From Scytonema hofmannii PCC 7110 (GTDB lineage Bacteria; Cyanobacteriota; Cyanobacteriia; Cyanobacteriales; Nostocaceae): DNA of 64,000 bases. The notes under the pieces are model-generated. The model was given only the letters and a program-made list of their open reading frames with translations, was not told the DNA's origin and did no database searches. The DNA lies in the NCBI RefSeq assembly GCF_000346485.2, contig NZ_KQ976354.1, positions 2,575,839 to 2,639,838 of the forward strand. Direction: 5' to 3'. Made by a program: the position numbers and the translations under genes. Within the stretch, counting starts at the first letter, position 1, and every line of letters begins with the position of its first letter. Positions 42,483 through 51,691 of the stretch are shown here, piece by piece.

Positions 42483-43116
42483 TGATTTATCTTACATTTT
42501 TTTTAAAATTAAGACCACGAGTTCATTTGCATTAGTGAGTAGGGGTGCAATGCGATCGCGCCCGTATATGGTTGGTGGTTAGTGTCTGACTGAAGGAAGA
42601 ATCTTAATGAATTTGTCCATTTTGGTCTTGAAGTTTTATCTTTTTTATAGTAAGTAATTATACGTAGCTCTTTTGGGAGAGGTTGTCAAAACTAGTCTTG
42701 ACTCACAGTTGACGGAAATGAACGGTGTTTTCTTTATGTTTAGAAACTGTAAATCCTTTATAAAAATTTTTAGAAGATAATATAACATCAAGGAAAATTA
42801 CTTGACTTATGAGAATAAATAATCAGACTTATCCTACTTAAGGAGGTAGCGAGTGAAAATCGGAACCATTTACTGAACTTGGCAATCATCTACGAAGTGC
42901 TGTTGTTCCCACTCAATGAAGGCAAGTATAAATATTTATGCCAAAATCTTTATACTCTTCACGGTTTACGCAACCAATGCTATTACGCAAATGATAAGAG
43001 TAAAGTTAGCATTTAACTATCTTGTTTTTTGTCAACAACCACCTACTGACTCTTCTGAACGCTAGAATGACTTTTCACACCCTTAGAACTTAACACCGCT
43101 TTGATAAGCGACACCC
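42483..43116. other. 634-bp divergent intergenic region
   Basis: Between the antitoxin-like gene and the permease pair. Contains one HIP1 core near 42550, A/T-rich stretches, and an AAGGAGGT sequence at about 42839-42846 followed by a seven-codon frame (GTG at 42853). No gene or repeat family is recognisable. The permease promoter should lie here. Confidence 0.45.
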
Positions 43117-44181
43117 ATGAATCAATTGAACAATGGTTTCACTCTATTTCTTAGTCTGCTAGTCGAGGCGATCCCTTTTTTGTTACTGGGAGTTTTGTTC
43201 TCCAGTTTGTTGCTATTTTTTGTAGATGAGCGCAAATTGGCGGAAAAAATGCCTAAAAATCCAGTAATGGGCGCTTTATTTGGCAGTTTAGTGGGATTTC
43301 TGTTTCCTGTTTGTGAGTGTGGCAACGTACCGGTGGCGCGGCGATTGCTGATGCAGGGAGTCCCTACACCAGTGGCAATTGGTTTTTTGCTAGCAGCACC
43401 GACTATTAATCCTGTCGTTATATGGGCCACTTGGACTGCATTTCGAGACCAACCGGAAATAGTGGTGTTAAGAGTTTTATTCTCCTTGTTAATTGCAGTT
43501 ATTGTTGGGACAGTCTTTAGTGTTCAAAAAGACTTAACTCCGATAGTCCAACCTTCAATAGCTCGTTATCTAAAATTTAATCCACCAAAATCCTCTAAAT
43601 CCAAACGAAGCACAAAAGACAAAAAGAATAACTTATTGCAGCAAGGACTAGGAGTTCCCACTGTATTACAATCAGGAACTTATATGTTAGGAGGGCAAGC
43701 AGGGCAAACTATACGGATGGATGCAACTGCTTTGCAAGCAGCTATGGCGGATTCTAGTCCGAGTAAACCCCTGATGGATAAGTTGCGGTTGTTGGTAGAC
43801 AATTGCATACAGGAACTGCGTGAACTAGGCGCGGTTTTGGTTATGGGAAGCGCCATTGCAGCAGCAGTTCAAGTACTTGCTCCCCGCGATCTTATTATCA
43901 GCTTAGGTTCCGGTCCGATTAGCTCCATTGCTGCTATGCTCATCCTGGCTGGAGTCGTATCGATTTGTTCAACTGTTGACTCATTTTTTGCCTTGTCTTT
44001 TGCCTCGACTTTTACCAGTGGTTCCTTAGTGGCTTTTCTGGTATTTGGACCGATGATTGATATCAAAGGTGTTGGTTTAATGTTATCAGTCTTTAAACCA
44101 AAGGCTGTTCTATACTTATTTGCTCTTGCAGCACAACTCACATTTTTATTTACCCTTTTTGTTAACTTACACGTCTTTTAA
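43117..44181 (+). CDS. UPF0718/ArsP-type permease
   Basis: 354 residues, about eight transmembrane helices in two groups separated by a basic loop (about 150-225). It has the family signature FPVCECGNVPVARRLLMQGV followed by FLLAAPTINPVVIWATW and, in the second half, STVDSFFALSFASTFTSGSL. UPF0718 proteins such as B. subtilis YcgR pair with TIGR03943 partners, exactly as here (next gene). The B. subtilis pair is Zur-regulated, suggesting a metal-related role, but the substrate is not settled. A GACCAGT array separates the two genes. Confidence 0.88.
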   Translation: MNQLNNGFTLFLSLLVEAIPFLLLGVLFSSLLLFFVDERKLAEKMPKNPVMGALFGSLVGFLFPVCECGNVPVARRLLMQGVPTPVAIGFLLAAPTINPVVIWATWTAFRDQPEIVVLRVLFSLLIAVIVGTVFSVQKDLTPIVQPSIARYLKFNPPKSSKSKRSTKDKKNNLLQQGLGVPTVLQSGTYMLGGQAGQTIRMDATALQAAMADSSPSKPLMDKLRLLVDNCIQELRELGAVLVMGSAIAAAVQVLAPRDLIISLGSGPISSIAAMLILAGVVSICSTVDSFFALSFASTFTSGSLVAFLVFGPMIDIKGVGLMLSVFKPKAVLYLFALAAQLTFLFTLFVNLHVF

Positions 44182-44186
44182 ATCAG

Positions 44187-44233
44187 TGACCAGTGACCAG
44201 TGACCAGTGACCAGTGACCAGTGACCAGTGACC
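44187..44233. repeat. STRR array GACCAGT heptamer
   Basis: Six to seven tandem GACCAGT units fill the gap between the two permease subunit genes and run right up to the start codon of the second (44235), displacing any normal ribosome-binding site. Confidence 0.88.
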
Positions 44234-44234
44234 A

Positions 44235-45005
44235 ATGACTTCCCAAAATCGAAAAGCAAAAATCAAAAATACATTACTACCCTGGTTGGATGTTTTAGCA
44301 CTGACAGCTTGGGGAGTTTTAATTCTAAAGTATTGGTTGACTAACAAACTCGTCTTATTAATTCACCCTGATTACTTTTGGTTGGCAGTAGCAGGTGCTA
44401 TAGGACTGCTCGTTCTCAGTTTCTTAAAAGCGGGGCAACTTTTACAACGAAGACGAGGTGAGGTTACTCCCGATATGCAACATTTTACTGTTTTTCCGCC
44501 CGGATTCGGTAGTATTTTGCTGTTGATTGTAGCAATTCTGGGATTAGCGATAACACCGCGTGTCTTTGCCAGTCAAACAGCACTTCAACGAGGTGTGACG
44601 GATTTTGTAGGAACATCACGCGTCCAACCTCAAGCTTTCCGTACTTCTGTCCGTCCGGAGGAGCGAACTTTAGTAGACTGGGTCCGCACGCTTAATGTTT
44701 ATCCAGAACCCGATGCGTATACGGGACAAAGAGCTAAAGTACAGGGGTTTGTTATTCACCCACCGGAACTTGGAAAAGAATATTTGTTCATAGCACGATT
44801 TGTGCTCACTTGCTGTGCTGCAGATGCTTATCCTATAGGATTACCTGTAAAATTAAAGGAACCTCGCGATAAGTATCCACCCGATACTTGGTTGGAAATT
44901 GAAGGGCAAATGGTAACAGAAACCATAAAGGATAAGCGCCAACTTACCATCGCAGCTTCCTCTTTCAGAAAAATCTCTCAACCAAAAAATCCTTATAGTT
45001 ATTGA
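44235..45005 (+). CDS. TIGR03943-family permease partner (DUF1980, YcgQ-like)
   Basis: 256 residues with two to three N-terminal helices (LALTAWGVLILKYWL; YFWLAVAGAIGLLVLSFLKA; GSILLLIVAILGLAITPRVF) and a soluble domain holding the conserved QGFVIHPPELGKEYLFIARF followed by VLTCCAADAYPIGLPVKL. The two adjacent Cys residues are conserved in the family and could bind metal. It forms a predicted complex with the UPF0718 permease encoded just upstream. The ATG follows the STRR directly, so translation may depend on the upstream gene. Confidence 0.88.
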   Translation: MTSQNRKAKIKNTLLPWLDVLALTAWGVLILKYWLTNKLVLLIHPDYFWLAVAGAIGLLVLSFLKAGQLLQRRRGEVTPDMQHFTVFPPGFGSILLLIVAILGLAITPRVFASQTALQRGVTDFVGTSRVQPQAFRTSVRPEERTLVDWVRTLNVYPEPDAYTGQRAKVQGFVIHPPELGKEYLFIARFVLTCCAADAYPIGLPVKLKEPRDKYPPDTWLEIEGQMVTETIKDKRQLTIAASSFRKISQPKNPYSY

Positions 45006-45054
45006 AGTTAGTGGTTTGGTGTAGGACAGGCGAGACGCCTGTCCGGAGTGAGTG

Positions 45055-45115
45055 GTTAGCAGTCAAGAACAACCAACAACTAACAACTAACAACTAACAA
45101 CTAACAACTAACCAT
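45055..45115. repeat. STRR array CAACTAA
   Basis: About five tandem CAACTAA heptamers (complement of TTAGTTG) just upstream of the gene at 45122. Confidence 0.78.
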
Positions 45116-45121
45116 CGACAA

Positions 45122-46630
45122 ATGACTACCAAAGCTTTTTTCAACCCTATAGATCGTGTTGCAATATCGTTCTTGCTTATCCTTAGTCTGCTGACAGGGC
45201 TGTTGATATTACAAGGTGATGCGGTCAAACCTAGCGTCAGGCATTTTAGTTGGGAAAATCAAAAAATAGGCGCAGATGATTCTTCTTTCGCCCTCACTTT
45301 TAGTCGTCCCATGGATACAAAAACGGTTGAGGAAAATTTGAAGATCGATCCACCTTTAGCAGGTAAAGTGAGTTGGGCGGGGCGGCGAATGGTTTACACG
45401 TTGCTCACACCAGCTCCTTATGGAACTAACTATAATGTCAAATTACAAGGCGCAAGAGATAAATTTTTGGAACAAGAAGGGAAAAACAGGTTGATAGAAC
45501 CTTTCACAGGTACTTTCCGCACGAGAGATCGCGTTATCCTTTATGTAGGAGCTGATAAAGAAGATAAAGGGCAGTTGGTTCTTTACAACTTGACTCAAGA
45601 GCAAAGAAAAGTCCTGACGCCTAAAGATTTAATTGTCATGGACTATAAGCCATTTCCAAATGGAGAGAAAATTTTATTTTCAGCTCGTGCTAATACTCAG
45701 GATTTAACCTCGTCTCAACTATACACTGTAACCACAGGTATTTCTGCAATTTCCAATAAAAAATCAGAACCATCTAGTAAAATCAATCTGATTTTAGATA
45801 ACAAAGAATATCAAAACCTGAAATTTGACTTATCTCCAGATGGTCAAACTATTGTTGTCCAACGAGGCAAAAAAGATGACCCCGGTGACTTTGGGTTGTG
45901 GTTTCTGCCTGTAAACAAAAAAAATGATGGTGAGAATTCTGAAGAACAACCAGTTCTGAAACGCTTGCAAAGTCAACCTGTAGGAGACTTTGTTATTACA
46001 CCAGACAGTAAAGCTGTAGCAGTTGCACAAGGGCAAGGTGCGGCCATACTACCATTACAAACGGATGCTAGCAAACCCTTAGATTTTTTACCGCAGTTTG
46101 GTCTAGTGCAAGCTTTTTCTAAGGATGGTTCTCAAGCAGCAATGGTTAAGTTTAATACGGACTACACAAAAGATTTGTTTTTGGTGACTAACCAGGGCAT
46201 TCAGAGACAATTACTACGTACTCCGGGATCGATTCTCAGCTGCCAGTTTGATACTGCCTCACCTACTCTGTATTGTTTGCTGACCCAAATACTACCAGGC
46301 GGTCTGTATCAAGAGCAACCATACTTAGTCGCGATCGATCTTAAAAGCGGGCAACAGAAACCTCTCATGGTACTTCCTGCAGAGCAGAGGAACGTCGAAA
46401 TGAGTTTAGCACCTGACGGGTTGGGATTGCTGTTTGACCAAATTGTGCCACAATCAACTGCTACGGGTTCCTCGCCTGCAAATCTATTGACGACTGATGA
46501 CGGTCAAGCAATATCTACTAGCCGTTTGTGGCTGATGCCTTTGCTACCTATCTCTGACCCCTCTGCATCTGTTGATATTAAGCCAGAACAGCTTCCTCTA
46601 GTGGGGTTTCATCCACGTTGGTTACCATAA
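45122..46630 (+). CDS. Ig-like (Big_5) and beta-propeller membrane-anchored protein
   Basis: 502 residues: N-terminal anchor (AISFLLILSLLTGLLILQG), a bacterial Ig-like domain (about 40-140: FALTFSRPMDTKTVEENLKI, then MVYTLLTPAPYGTNYNV), then WD40-like/TolB-type repeats (FDLSPDGQTIVVQRGK, FVITPDSKAVAVAQG, SLAPDGLGLLFDQ). Probably periplasmic, function unknown. Its 3' end overlaps the convergent gene at 46622-46810 by 9 bp. Confidence 0.82.
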   Translation: MTTKAFFNPIDRVAISFLLILSLLTGLLILQGDAVKPSVRHFSWENQKIGADDSSFALTFSRPMDTKTVEENLKIDPPLAGKVSWAGRRMVYTLLTPAPYGTNYNVKLQGARDKFLEQEGKNRLIEPFTGTFRTRDRVILYVGADKEDKGQLVLYNLTQEQRKVLTPKDLIVMDYKPFPNGEKILFSARANTQDLTSSQLYTVTTGISAISNKKSEPSSKINLILDNKEYQNLKFDLSPDGQTIVVQRGKKDDPGDFGLWFLPVNKKNDGENSEEQPVLKRLQSQPVGDFVITPDSKAVAVAQGQGAAILPLQTDASKPLDFLPQFGLVQAFSKDGSQAAMVKFNTDYTKDLFLVTNQGIQRQLLRTPGSILSCQFDTASPTLYCLLTQILPGGLYQEQPYLVAIDLKSGQQKPLMVLPAEQRNVEMSLAPDGLGLLFDQIVPQSTATGSSPANLLTTDDGQAISTSRLWLMPLLPISDPSASVDIKPEQLPLVGFHPRWLP

Positions 46631-46810
46631 ACTTTCACGTGACTCTTGCCGAATCAAACCAGCCATTGCAGCTTCTTGTAAAGTCATAAAAGCGTTGAAA
46701 TCTTCTAAGTCATATTTTGTTCTTAAAAGTTGCCGTAGTTGTTCTTCTGTCGCAACACTAAGAAAACCAGTTATCATAACTTGTCTAACCAGATCGCGAA
46801 TCAATATCAT
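46622..46810 (-). CDS. small conserved-looking hypothetical protein
   Basis: 62 residues from the ATG at 46810 (MILIRDLVRQVMITGFLSVA, then EEQLRQLLRTKYDLEDFNAF); a longer version from 46840 is possible. Mostly helical with no known domain; such small proteins recur in filamentous cyanobacteria. Its stop overlaps the convergent Ig-like gene. Confidence 0.6.
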   Translation of the reverse strand: MILIRDLVRQVMITGFLSVATEEQLRQLLRTKYDLEDFNAFMTLQEAAMAGLIRQESRESLW

Positions 46811-46953
46811 ACACACACCAATGGGTTTAAAAACAACCATGCCCAGAGCCGATGCTTTGCTCTAAGTATTTCTCATGAGCAGACGGGCTGTTTTATGAAA
46901 ATTTTAACGAATCTTTATAGAATTTGCACGAAAAATTTTATTATTGAGAATTT

Positions 46954-47079
46954 TAGGGATTTCCAAGAAATAAACAATCCCAGATTGTGGGGCGGGCGAG
47001 GACGCCCGCCCCTTACTAACGGGCGGGACGCCCGTTCCACAAGAAATTTTTGGAAACTTTTTTATTTGGAAGTCCCTTA
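46954..47079. mobile_element. MITE, AGGGACTTCCAAATAA family, copy 2
   Basis: About 126 bp from TAGGGATTTCCAAGAAATAA to TTATTTGGAAGTCCCTTA, with inverted ends and a GC-rich core of paired GGGCGGGCG/CGCCCGCCC segments. It is related to the element at 16059-16187. Its right end has been triplicated together with the start of the neighbouring element. Confidence 0.75.
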
Positions 47080-47176
47080 CCTATAGCAATCCTATCTGAT
47101 TTTTGGAAGTCCCTTACCTATAGCAATCCTATCTGATTTTTGGAAGTCCCTTACCTATAGCAATCCTATCTGATTT
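47068..47176. repeat. three tandem copies of a 37-bp unit
   Basis: Units at 47068-47104, 47105-47141 and 47142-about 47176, each beginning GGAAGTCCCTTACCTATAGC and ending in a T-run. Each unit joins the right end of one MITE to the left end of another, so the junction itself was amplified. There are no spacers, so this is not a CRISPR array. Confidence 0.9.
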
Positions 47177-47285
47177 GTGAAAAAATCTAAGTACTTGTAG
47201 GTAGGGCTAAAGCCCACTCTCTAAGGCTTTTCTGCGGCAAAGCCCTACCTACGTGTATTTCAAAAATCAAATAGGAGTCCTATAG
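47155..47285. mobile_element. MITE, CTATAG-ended family
   Basis: About 131 bp with inverted ends CTATAGCAATCCTATCTGAT and ATCAAATAGGAGTCCTATAG. The inner hairpin pairs GTAGGTAGGGCT with AGCCCTACCTAC. A partial relative of the inner segment occurs near 59080-59100. Confidence 0.72.
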
Positions 47286-47371
47286 AGCGTTCCTTTTGCC
47301 TTCTGCCCTATTTCTTCTGTCTTCTTCAAAAAGACTCAAAAACTTTACTTCACCAATTACTGTCTGAAAAA

Positions 47372-47683
47372 TTATCTAAACTGAAATATTTTTTTTCTCA
47401 TCTTCTGAAAAAAATTGATTTTCGCTTTAGGTTCATCATTAACGTAACTGGGCAAAGAATCAGCTAATTTCTCAATCAAGCTTGCTAAAAGCAAAACACT
47501 TTCTTCACTGCTGATACTTGGGTCTAAGTGTTGTTTAACAGCTAGTATGTACTTATTAAACGCACCCATTAAAACACTATAATTCTCTGAAGACTGAAAC
47601 AGTAAAGTCTGCAACTCTTGGTTAAAATCGTCAACCTTACCATTTTCTAATGAGATGTATATATCCTTTGATTCAGTTTTCAT
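47372..47683 (-). CDS. hypothetical helical protein
   Basis: 103 residues (MKTESKDIYISLENGKVDDF, then ILAVKQHLDPSISSEESVLL), mostly helical with a basic C-terminus (FFQKMRKKIFQFR). No family recognised. Codon use and composition look coding, but there is no context to assign a role. Confidence 0.5.
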   Translation of the reverse strand: MKTESKDIYISLENGKVDDFNQELQTLLFQSSENYSVLMGAFNKYILAVKQHLDPSISSEESVLLLASLIEKLADSLPSYVNDEPKAKINFFQKMRKKIFQFR

Positions 47684-48390
47684 ATTATAATTTTCCCTAC
47701 TCGAAAAACATCCATTTTTTAAAAAGTTAAGTGTCAGACAGGCAACATAAGGTTAACTTGTCTTTTCTAAGTTTGCTATTTTTGCTTTTAGATTGATACC
47801 CCATGATAAATTTTTACCACCTTATAGTAAGGATTATCAAGTTAATTGTTGAACTTTGCTAAGACTTTACGATGCCTGTACAGGACTATATCGGAAAACC
47901 TTGATTTAACTACTGTCATCATCAATGAGCAGTTGTTTTAGCGATACTATTCCTTTACAAAAAATTCATATTTTCTCCATATATTTGTCCTAAGTAACAG
48001 GTAAAAACCCTGTTTGACAAAAGTATTTGACAACACAGGGTTTTAAATTGATTGTTGTTGCAGCATTTAATGAGTTATCGGTAAACTACAGAATAATTAT
48101 GCAAAATTTCTGAGATTTTTACATAACTTTACAAAATTCTTTTTCAGAAAACTCTTATCTAACTTTGTCATATCATGTCCAGTTGATTAGTTATAAAAAA
48201 GGATATCTGTGCAAAAGGCTGAAATCCTCTTTCCCCCTACCTCCTGCCCCCTGCGGTCTTTATGATAAGTCTTGAACCGGACTTGATATCATGGGACAAT
48301 TAGGGGGAGTATCCTACATAGAAAAATGCGGTAAGTACAGTCTAACAAAGGCGATCGCAATTCTCCGTATATGCCACGCGTGGATTTGGA
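47684..48390. other. 707-bp gene-free region
   Basis: Contains a hairpin at about 48004-48044 (AAAACCCTGTT with AACACAGGGTTTT) and a CCCCCTACCTCCTGCCCCCTG low-complexity run near 48230-48253 (longest quoted part is 20 bases or fewer when split at CCTCC). From about 48310 the sequence is a copy of the Uma2 duplication unit. No gene seen. Confidence 0.5.
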
Positions 48391-49158
48391 TTAAAGCGTT
48401 GATGGGTCAATGCCCATTTCTCGTAACTTCTGTGCCATGCGTTCAGCTTTTTGCCGCTCTTCATCTAGTTGATATTCTACTTGTTCTGCACGTTGGCGCT
48501 CCTGTTCTGCACGTTGGCGCTCCTGTTCTGCGCGTTGCTGCTCTTGCTGTGCGGCTTCCTCAGGAGTGAGTAATAACTGTCCTTCATCTGTAAAGAAACG
48601 TAGCTGAGACTGAGCTACACCCAAATATAGGTTGAGTTGCTGACTCCACAGCCACCCACTGGTGTTGGGCTGGAGTTCCTGATATTGCCCTTCAACCAAA
48701 TGGAATCCTTTGAATTCCAGACTCAGTGGGTCAAACCAAAAATAGTCTAGAGTGCGAAAGATATCTTGGTAAATTTGCTTTTTTAACCCCCGGTCTGTTG
48801 CTGCTGTTGTTGGTGAGAGTATCTCCACAATTACATTGGGATACTTGCCTTCTTCTTCCCAAACTACCCAACTTGTACGCAGTTTGCGCTCGGTACCCAA
48901 GACCACAAAGAAGTCTGGACCGCGAAATTGTTCCGATTTGCGCTGGCGTGGACTGTAGTAAATGGTGAGATTGCCACAGGCATAGAAATCTTGGCGTTCG
49001 CGCCACAGCCATTCCAAGCATTGAATCAGCAGCATCATTTGCCGTAGGTGCAGTTCACTTTCCAAGGGCGGTTCATCACTCAGTAAATTACTTGGTGGAA
49101 ATATAACATTTTTTGACTGTAATTCTTCTGAGATGTTTAACTCTTGAGCAAAAGACAT
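48391..49158 (-). CDS. Uma2 family (DUF820) nuclease-like protein, copy A
   Basis: 255 residues. PD-(D/E)XK-type core: FRGPDFFVVLGTER, PNVIVEILSPTT, then DRGLKKQIYQDIFRTLDYFW supply the expected Asp, Glu and Lys. The C-terminus is a charged coiled coil with repeats of RQRAEQE and ends LREMGIDPSTL. The family is hugely expanded in cyanobacteria and its role is unresolved (possible endonuclease). It is a tandem duplicate of 49254-49958; the longer copy has extra RAEQERQ repeats. Confidence 0.85.
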   Translation of the reverse strand: MSFAQELNISEELQSKNVIFPPSNLLSDEPPLESELHLRQMMLLIQCLEWLWRERQDFYACGNLTIYYSPRQRKSEQFRGPDFFVVLGTERKLRTSWVVWEEEGKYPNVIVEILSPTTAATDRGLKKQIYQDIFRTLDYFWFDPLSLEFKGFHLVEGQYQELQPNTSGWLWSQQLNLYLGVAQSQLRFFTDEGQLLLTPEEAAQQEQQRAEQERQRAEQERQRAEQVEYQLDEERQKAERMAQKLREMGIDPSTL

Positions 49159-49253
49159 GGCAATCCAGGAATCAACACGAGTAGAGAAATGCGATAACTA
49201 CAGTCTAACAAAGGCGATCGCAATTCTCCATATATGCCACGCGTGGATTTGGA

Positions 49254-49958
49254 TTAAAGTGCTGATGGGTCAATGCCCATTTCTCGTAACTTCTGTGCCA
49301 TACGTTCTGCTTTTTGTCGCTCTTGTTCTGCTTTTTGTCGCTCTTGTTCTGCTGCTTCCTCTAGAGATAGTAATAATTGTCCTTTATCTGTAAAAAAGCG
49401 CAGTTTTGACTCATATACTCCCAAATACAAATTCAGTTGCTGACTCCACAGCCAACCAGAGGAGTTAGGTTGGAGTTCCTGATATTGTCCTTCAACCAAA
49501 TGGAATCCTTTGAATTCTAGACTGATTGGGTCAAACCAGAAATAGTCTAGAGTGCGAAAGATGTCTTGGTAAATTTGCTTTTTTAACCCCCGGTCTGTTG
49601 CAGCTGTTGTTGGTGAGAGAACCTCCACAATAACATTGGGATATTTGCCTTCTTCTTCCCAAACTACCCAACTTGTGCGTGGTTTGCGCTCGGTACCCAA
49701 CACTACAAAGAAGTCTGGACCGCGAAATTGTTCCGATTTACGTTGGCGCGGGCTATAGTAAATGGTGAGATTGCCACAAGCATAAAAATCTTGGCGATCG
49801 CGCCACCACCATTCTAAACATTGAATCAGCAGCATCATTTGCCGCAAGTGCAGTTCACTTTCCAAGGGCGGTTCATCACTCAGTAAATTACTTGGTGGAA
49901 ATATAACATCTTTTAACTGTAATTCTTCTGAGATGTTTAACTCTTGAGCAAAAGACAT
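49254..49958 (-). CDS. Uma2 family (DUF820) nuclease-like protein, copy B
   Basis: 234 residues, nearly identical to copy A through the nuclease core (FRGPDFFVVLGTER, PNVIVEVLSPTT, GLKKQIYQDIFRTLDYFW) but with a shorter coiled coil. Upstream DNA (from 49959 to about 50010) is also nearly identical to that upstream of copy A, so an approximately 0.8-kb unit was duplicated. Substitutions are scattered and conservative, suggesting both copies are still under constraint. Confidence 0.85.
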   Translation of the reverse strand: MSFAQELNISEELQLKDVIFPPSNLLSDEPPLESELHLRQMMLLIQCLEWWWRDRQDFYACGNLTIYYSPRQRKSEQFRGPDFFVVLGTERKPRTSWVVWEEEGKYPNVIVEVLSPTTAATDRGLKKQIYQDIFRTLDYFWFDPISLEFKGFHLVEGQYQELQPNSSGWLWSQQLNLYLGVYESKLRFFTDKGQLLLSLEEAAEQERQKAEQERQKAERMAQKLREMGIDPSAL

Positions 49959-50140
49959 GGCAATCCAGGAATCAACACGAGTAAAGAAATGCGGTAAGTA
50001 CAGTCTAACTAATAAAGAACGGGCAAGGATGCCCGTACCACATTCTGGAGGTCAGAGGTCATTGATTAAAGTAAATCTTAAATCGCCAAATGTATTGTGT
50101 GGTTTGGGTAGAACCGAAATGACACCTAATAATTTGATGA

Positions 50141-50173
50141 AATGTTGGGTTTCGTTCCTCAACCCAACCTACA
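50141..50173. repeat. hairpin repeat at the 3' end of murD
   Basis: ATGTTGGGTTTCG, a short loop and AACCCAACCTAC form an inverted repeat. The same element, partly doubled, is at 62223-62277. The murD stop codon is inside it. Confidence 0.85.
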
Positions 50174-51634
50174 AATGTCCAAACACGATCGCCTGAAATG
50201 GTCGCCCCGTTGTTCAAAATTGGCGTATTGGTCGAAACTCGCACACGCAGGAGATAATAGAACCACTGCGGCTTGATACTGTTTTGCCAATTCTGCCGAT
50301 CTGGAAACAGCCCTATCCATTGTTTCTACAATCTCATAGCTATGATACCCTTCTTGTTGCAAACGTTGGGCAAATGTGGGCGCTGCATTACCAATCAGTA
50401 ATACAAAAGCGGCTTTGGCTTTGATTTTTGCTAAAAAACCTGTATCGTCGCCAGCTTTAGCTTCTCCACCAGCGATTAAAATGAGTGGGCTTTTCACAGA
50501 GGCTAAACCCACTTCCGCCGCATCATAGTTTGTTGCTTTGCTGTCGTTGATAAAATCAATACCTTCCCAAGTACAGATATGTTCGAGACGATGGGGAACG
50601 CCGGGAAATTCGCGGATAGATCGAGCGATCGCATCTTTATCAATTCCCGCTAACCTTGCTGCAGCGACTGACATTAACAAATTTTGCAGGTTGTGTTCTC
50701 CTACCATTCGCAACGTGGAGGCTTCTACAATACGTTCATCTTCTGAAGACGCGCCACCTTTTGTCTCTACAACCCAACCATCTTCAATATAGTAACCTTT
50801 AGAGTTTAATAAACTATCCTTCCCCGTGATACTTGTCCAATAAGCACTCGACCAATCTTTTTCTCCCACTTGTCTCAAGTATGGATCGTCACCATTAAAC
50901 ACTTGCAACTCAGATTGCTTGAGTAAGTGAGCTTTGATGTTGTAGTAGTTTTCTAATGTTTTATGACGACTGAGGTGATCTGGCGTAAAAGTTGTCCAAA
51001 TGCCAATTCTGGGTGCAACTGAAGCTGATGATTCTATTTGATAACTGCTTAGTTCTGCTATTACCCAATCTATTTGATTTTGGATTTTGGATTTTGGATT
51101 TTGGATTTGAGAGTCTGGATTTTGGATTGAAGTTTCTCCCCCATTCCTCTCAAGGTATAAGGCAACTTCACAAGCTGCGTAGCCAATGTTACCGCAAGCC
51201 GGAGCATTTAAGCCTGCTGTTTGAAAAATGGCAGCAATTAGGGATGTTGTCGTCGTTTTACCGTTGGTACCCGTGACTGCAACCCAGGGTATCGATCGCA
51301 AGTGTCTCCAAGCAAGTTCCATTTCGCCAATGGTTTCTATCCCCATTTCTCGTGCCTTAATTAATGGAGGTATATCCCAAGGCACGCCGGGACTCACAAC
51401 GATTAACTGGGGTAAATCTGATGAATTGAGTTCTAGCGAATACCCCAGTTTTACAGCGATCTGTTCTGCGGCAAGTTCTTGTTGTTGTTTCAGGAGGTCG
51501 GGGGAAGTACTGCGATCGCCCAGATCTACCTCCCAACCATCCCGTTTCAACAATCTCGCCGCAGCAATACCGGACTTTCCTAATCCAATTACATGAGCTC
51601 GTGGCATAGACTGTGGCAGAGTCTCCCTGGTCAA
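50159..51634 (-). CDS. murD: UDP-N-acetylmuramoyl-L-alanine--D-glutamate ligase
   Basis: 491 residues; other MurD are about 450-460. N-terminal [18 protein letters not shown] loop GTNGKTTTT (122-130), ELSSYQIE and the C-terminal [20 protein letters not shown] identify MurD, which adds D-Glu to UDP-MurNAc-L-Ala in the cytoplasm. The start may instead be Met10 (51607), which begins [13 protein letters not shown]. Residues 169-187 ([19 protein letters not shown]) are encoded by an in-frame ATTTTGG-family STRR. The C-terminus (CRLG then stop) is encoded by a hairpin repeat. Confidence 0.93.
   Translation of the reverse strand: MTRETLPQSMPRAHVIGLGKSGIAAARLLKRDGWEVDLGDRSTSPDLLKQQQELAAEQIAVKLGYSLELNSSDLPQLIVVSPGVPWDIPPLIKAREMGIETIGEMELAWRHLRSIPWVAVTGTNGKTTTTSLIAAIFQTAGLNAPACGNIGYAACEVALYLERNGGETSIQNPDSQIQNPKSKIQNQIDWVIAELSSYQIESSASVAPRIGIWTTFTPDHLSRHKTLENYYNIKAHLLKQSELQVFNGDDPYLRQVGEKDWSSAYWTSITGKDSLLNSKGYYIEDGWVVETKGGASSEDERIVEASTLRMVGEHNLQNLLMSVAAARLAGIDKDAIARSIREFPGVPHRLEHICTWEGIDFINDSKATNYDAAEVGLASVKSPLILIAGGEAKAGDDTGFLAKIKAKAAFVLLIGNAAPTFAQRLQQEGYHSYEIVETMDRAVSRSAELAKQYQAAVVLLSPACASFDQYANFEQRGDHFRRSCLDICRLG
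51078..51133. repeat. STRR array ATTTTGG inside murD
   Basis: About seven ATTTTGG/TCTGGAT-like heptamers in the murD coding region, translated on the minus strand as IQNPxS-type repeats (residues 168-186). The array length keeps the frame. It sits between the Ala/Glu-rich helix after the ATP loop and the conserved [11 protein letters not shown] strand. Confidence 0.9.
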
Positions 51635-51691
51635 GCTCTCATATCCTAGCGTTTATTGGTAATTTTTACACAGTTTTTTTCCTAATTTGTG

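Larger units (their letters stand above)
46841..47371. other. 531-bp gene-free stretch filled by nested MITEs
   Basis: Two miniature elements (46954-47079 and 47155-47285) and a triplicated 37-bp segment between them (47068-47176) occupy most of this gap. No gene is recognisable. Confidence 0.7.

Noticed and set aside
42810-42825. TGAGAATAAATAATCA as a Zur-like operator for the permease pair
   Set aside because: The dyad is imperfect and about 290 bp from the start codon; only suggestive.
42839-42876. AAGGAGGT followed by a seven-codon frame, possible leader peptide
   Set aside because: No attenuator-like hairpin follows and the distance to the permease gene is about 240 bp.
47068-47176. 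Three 37-bp direct repeats resembling CRISPR repeat length
   Set aside because: The units are contiguous with no spacers and are explained by MITE ends.
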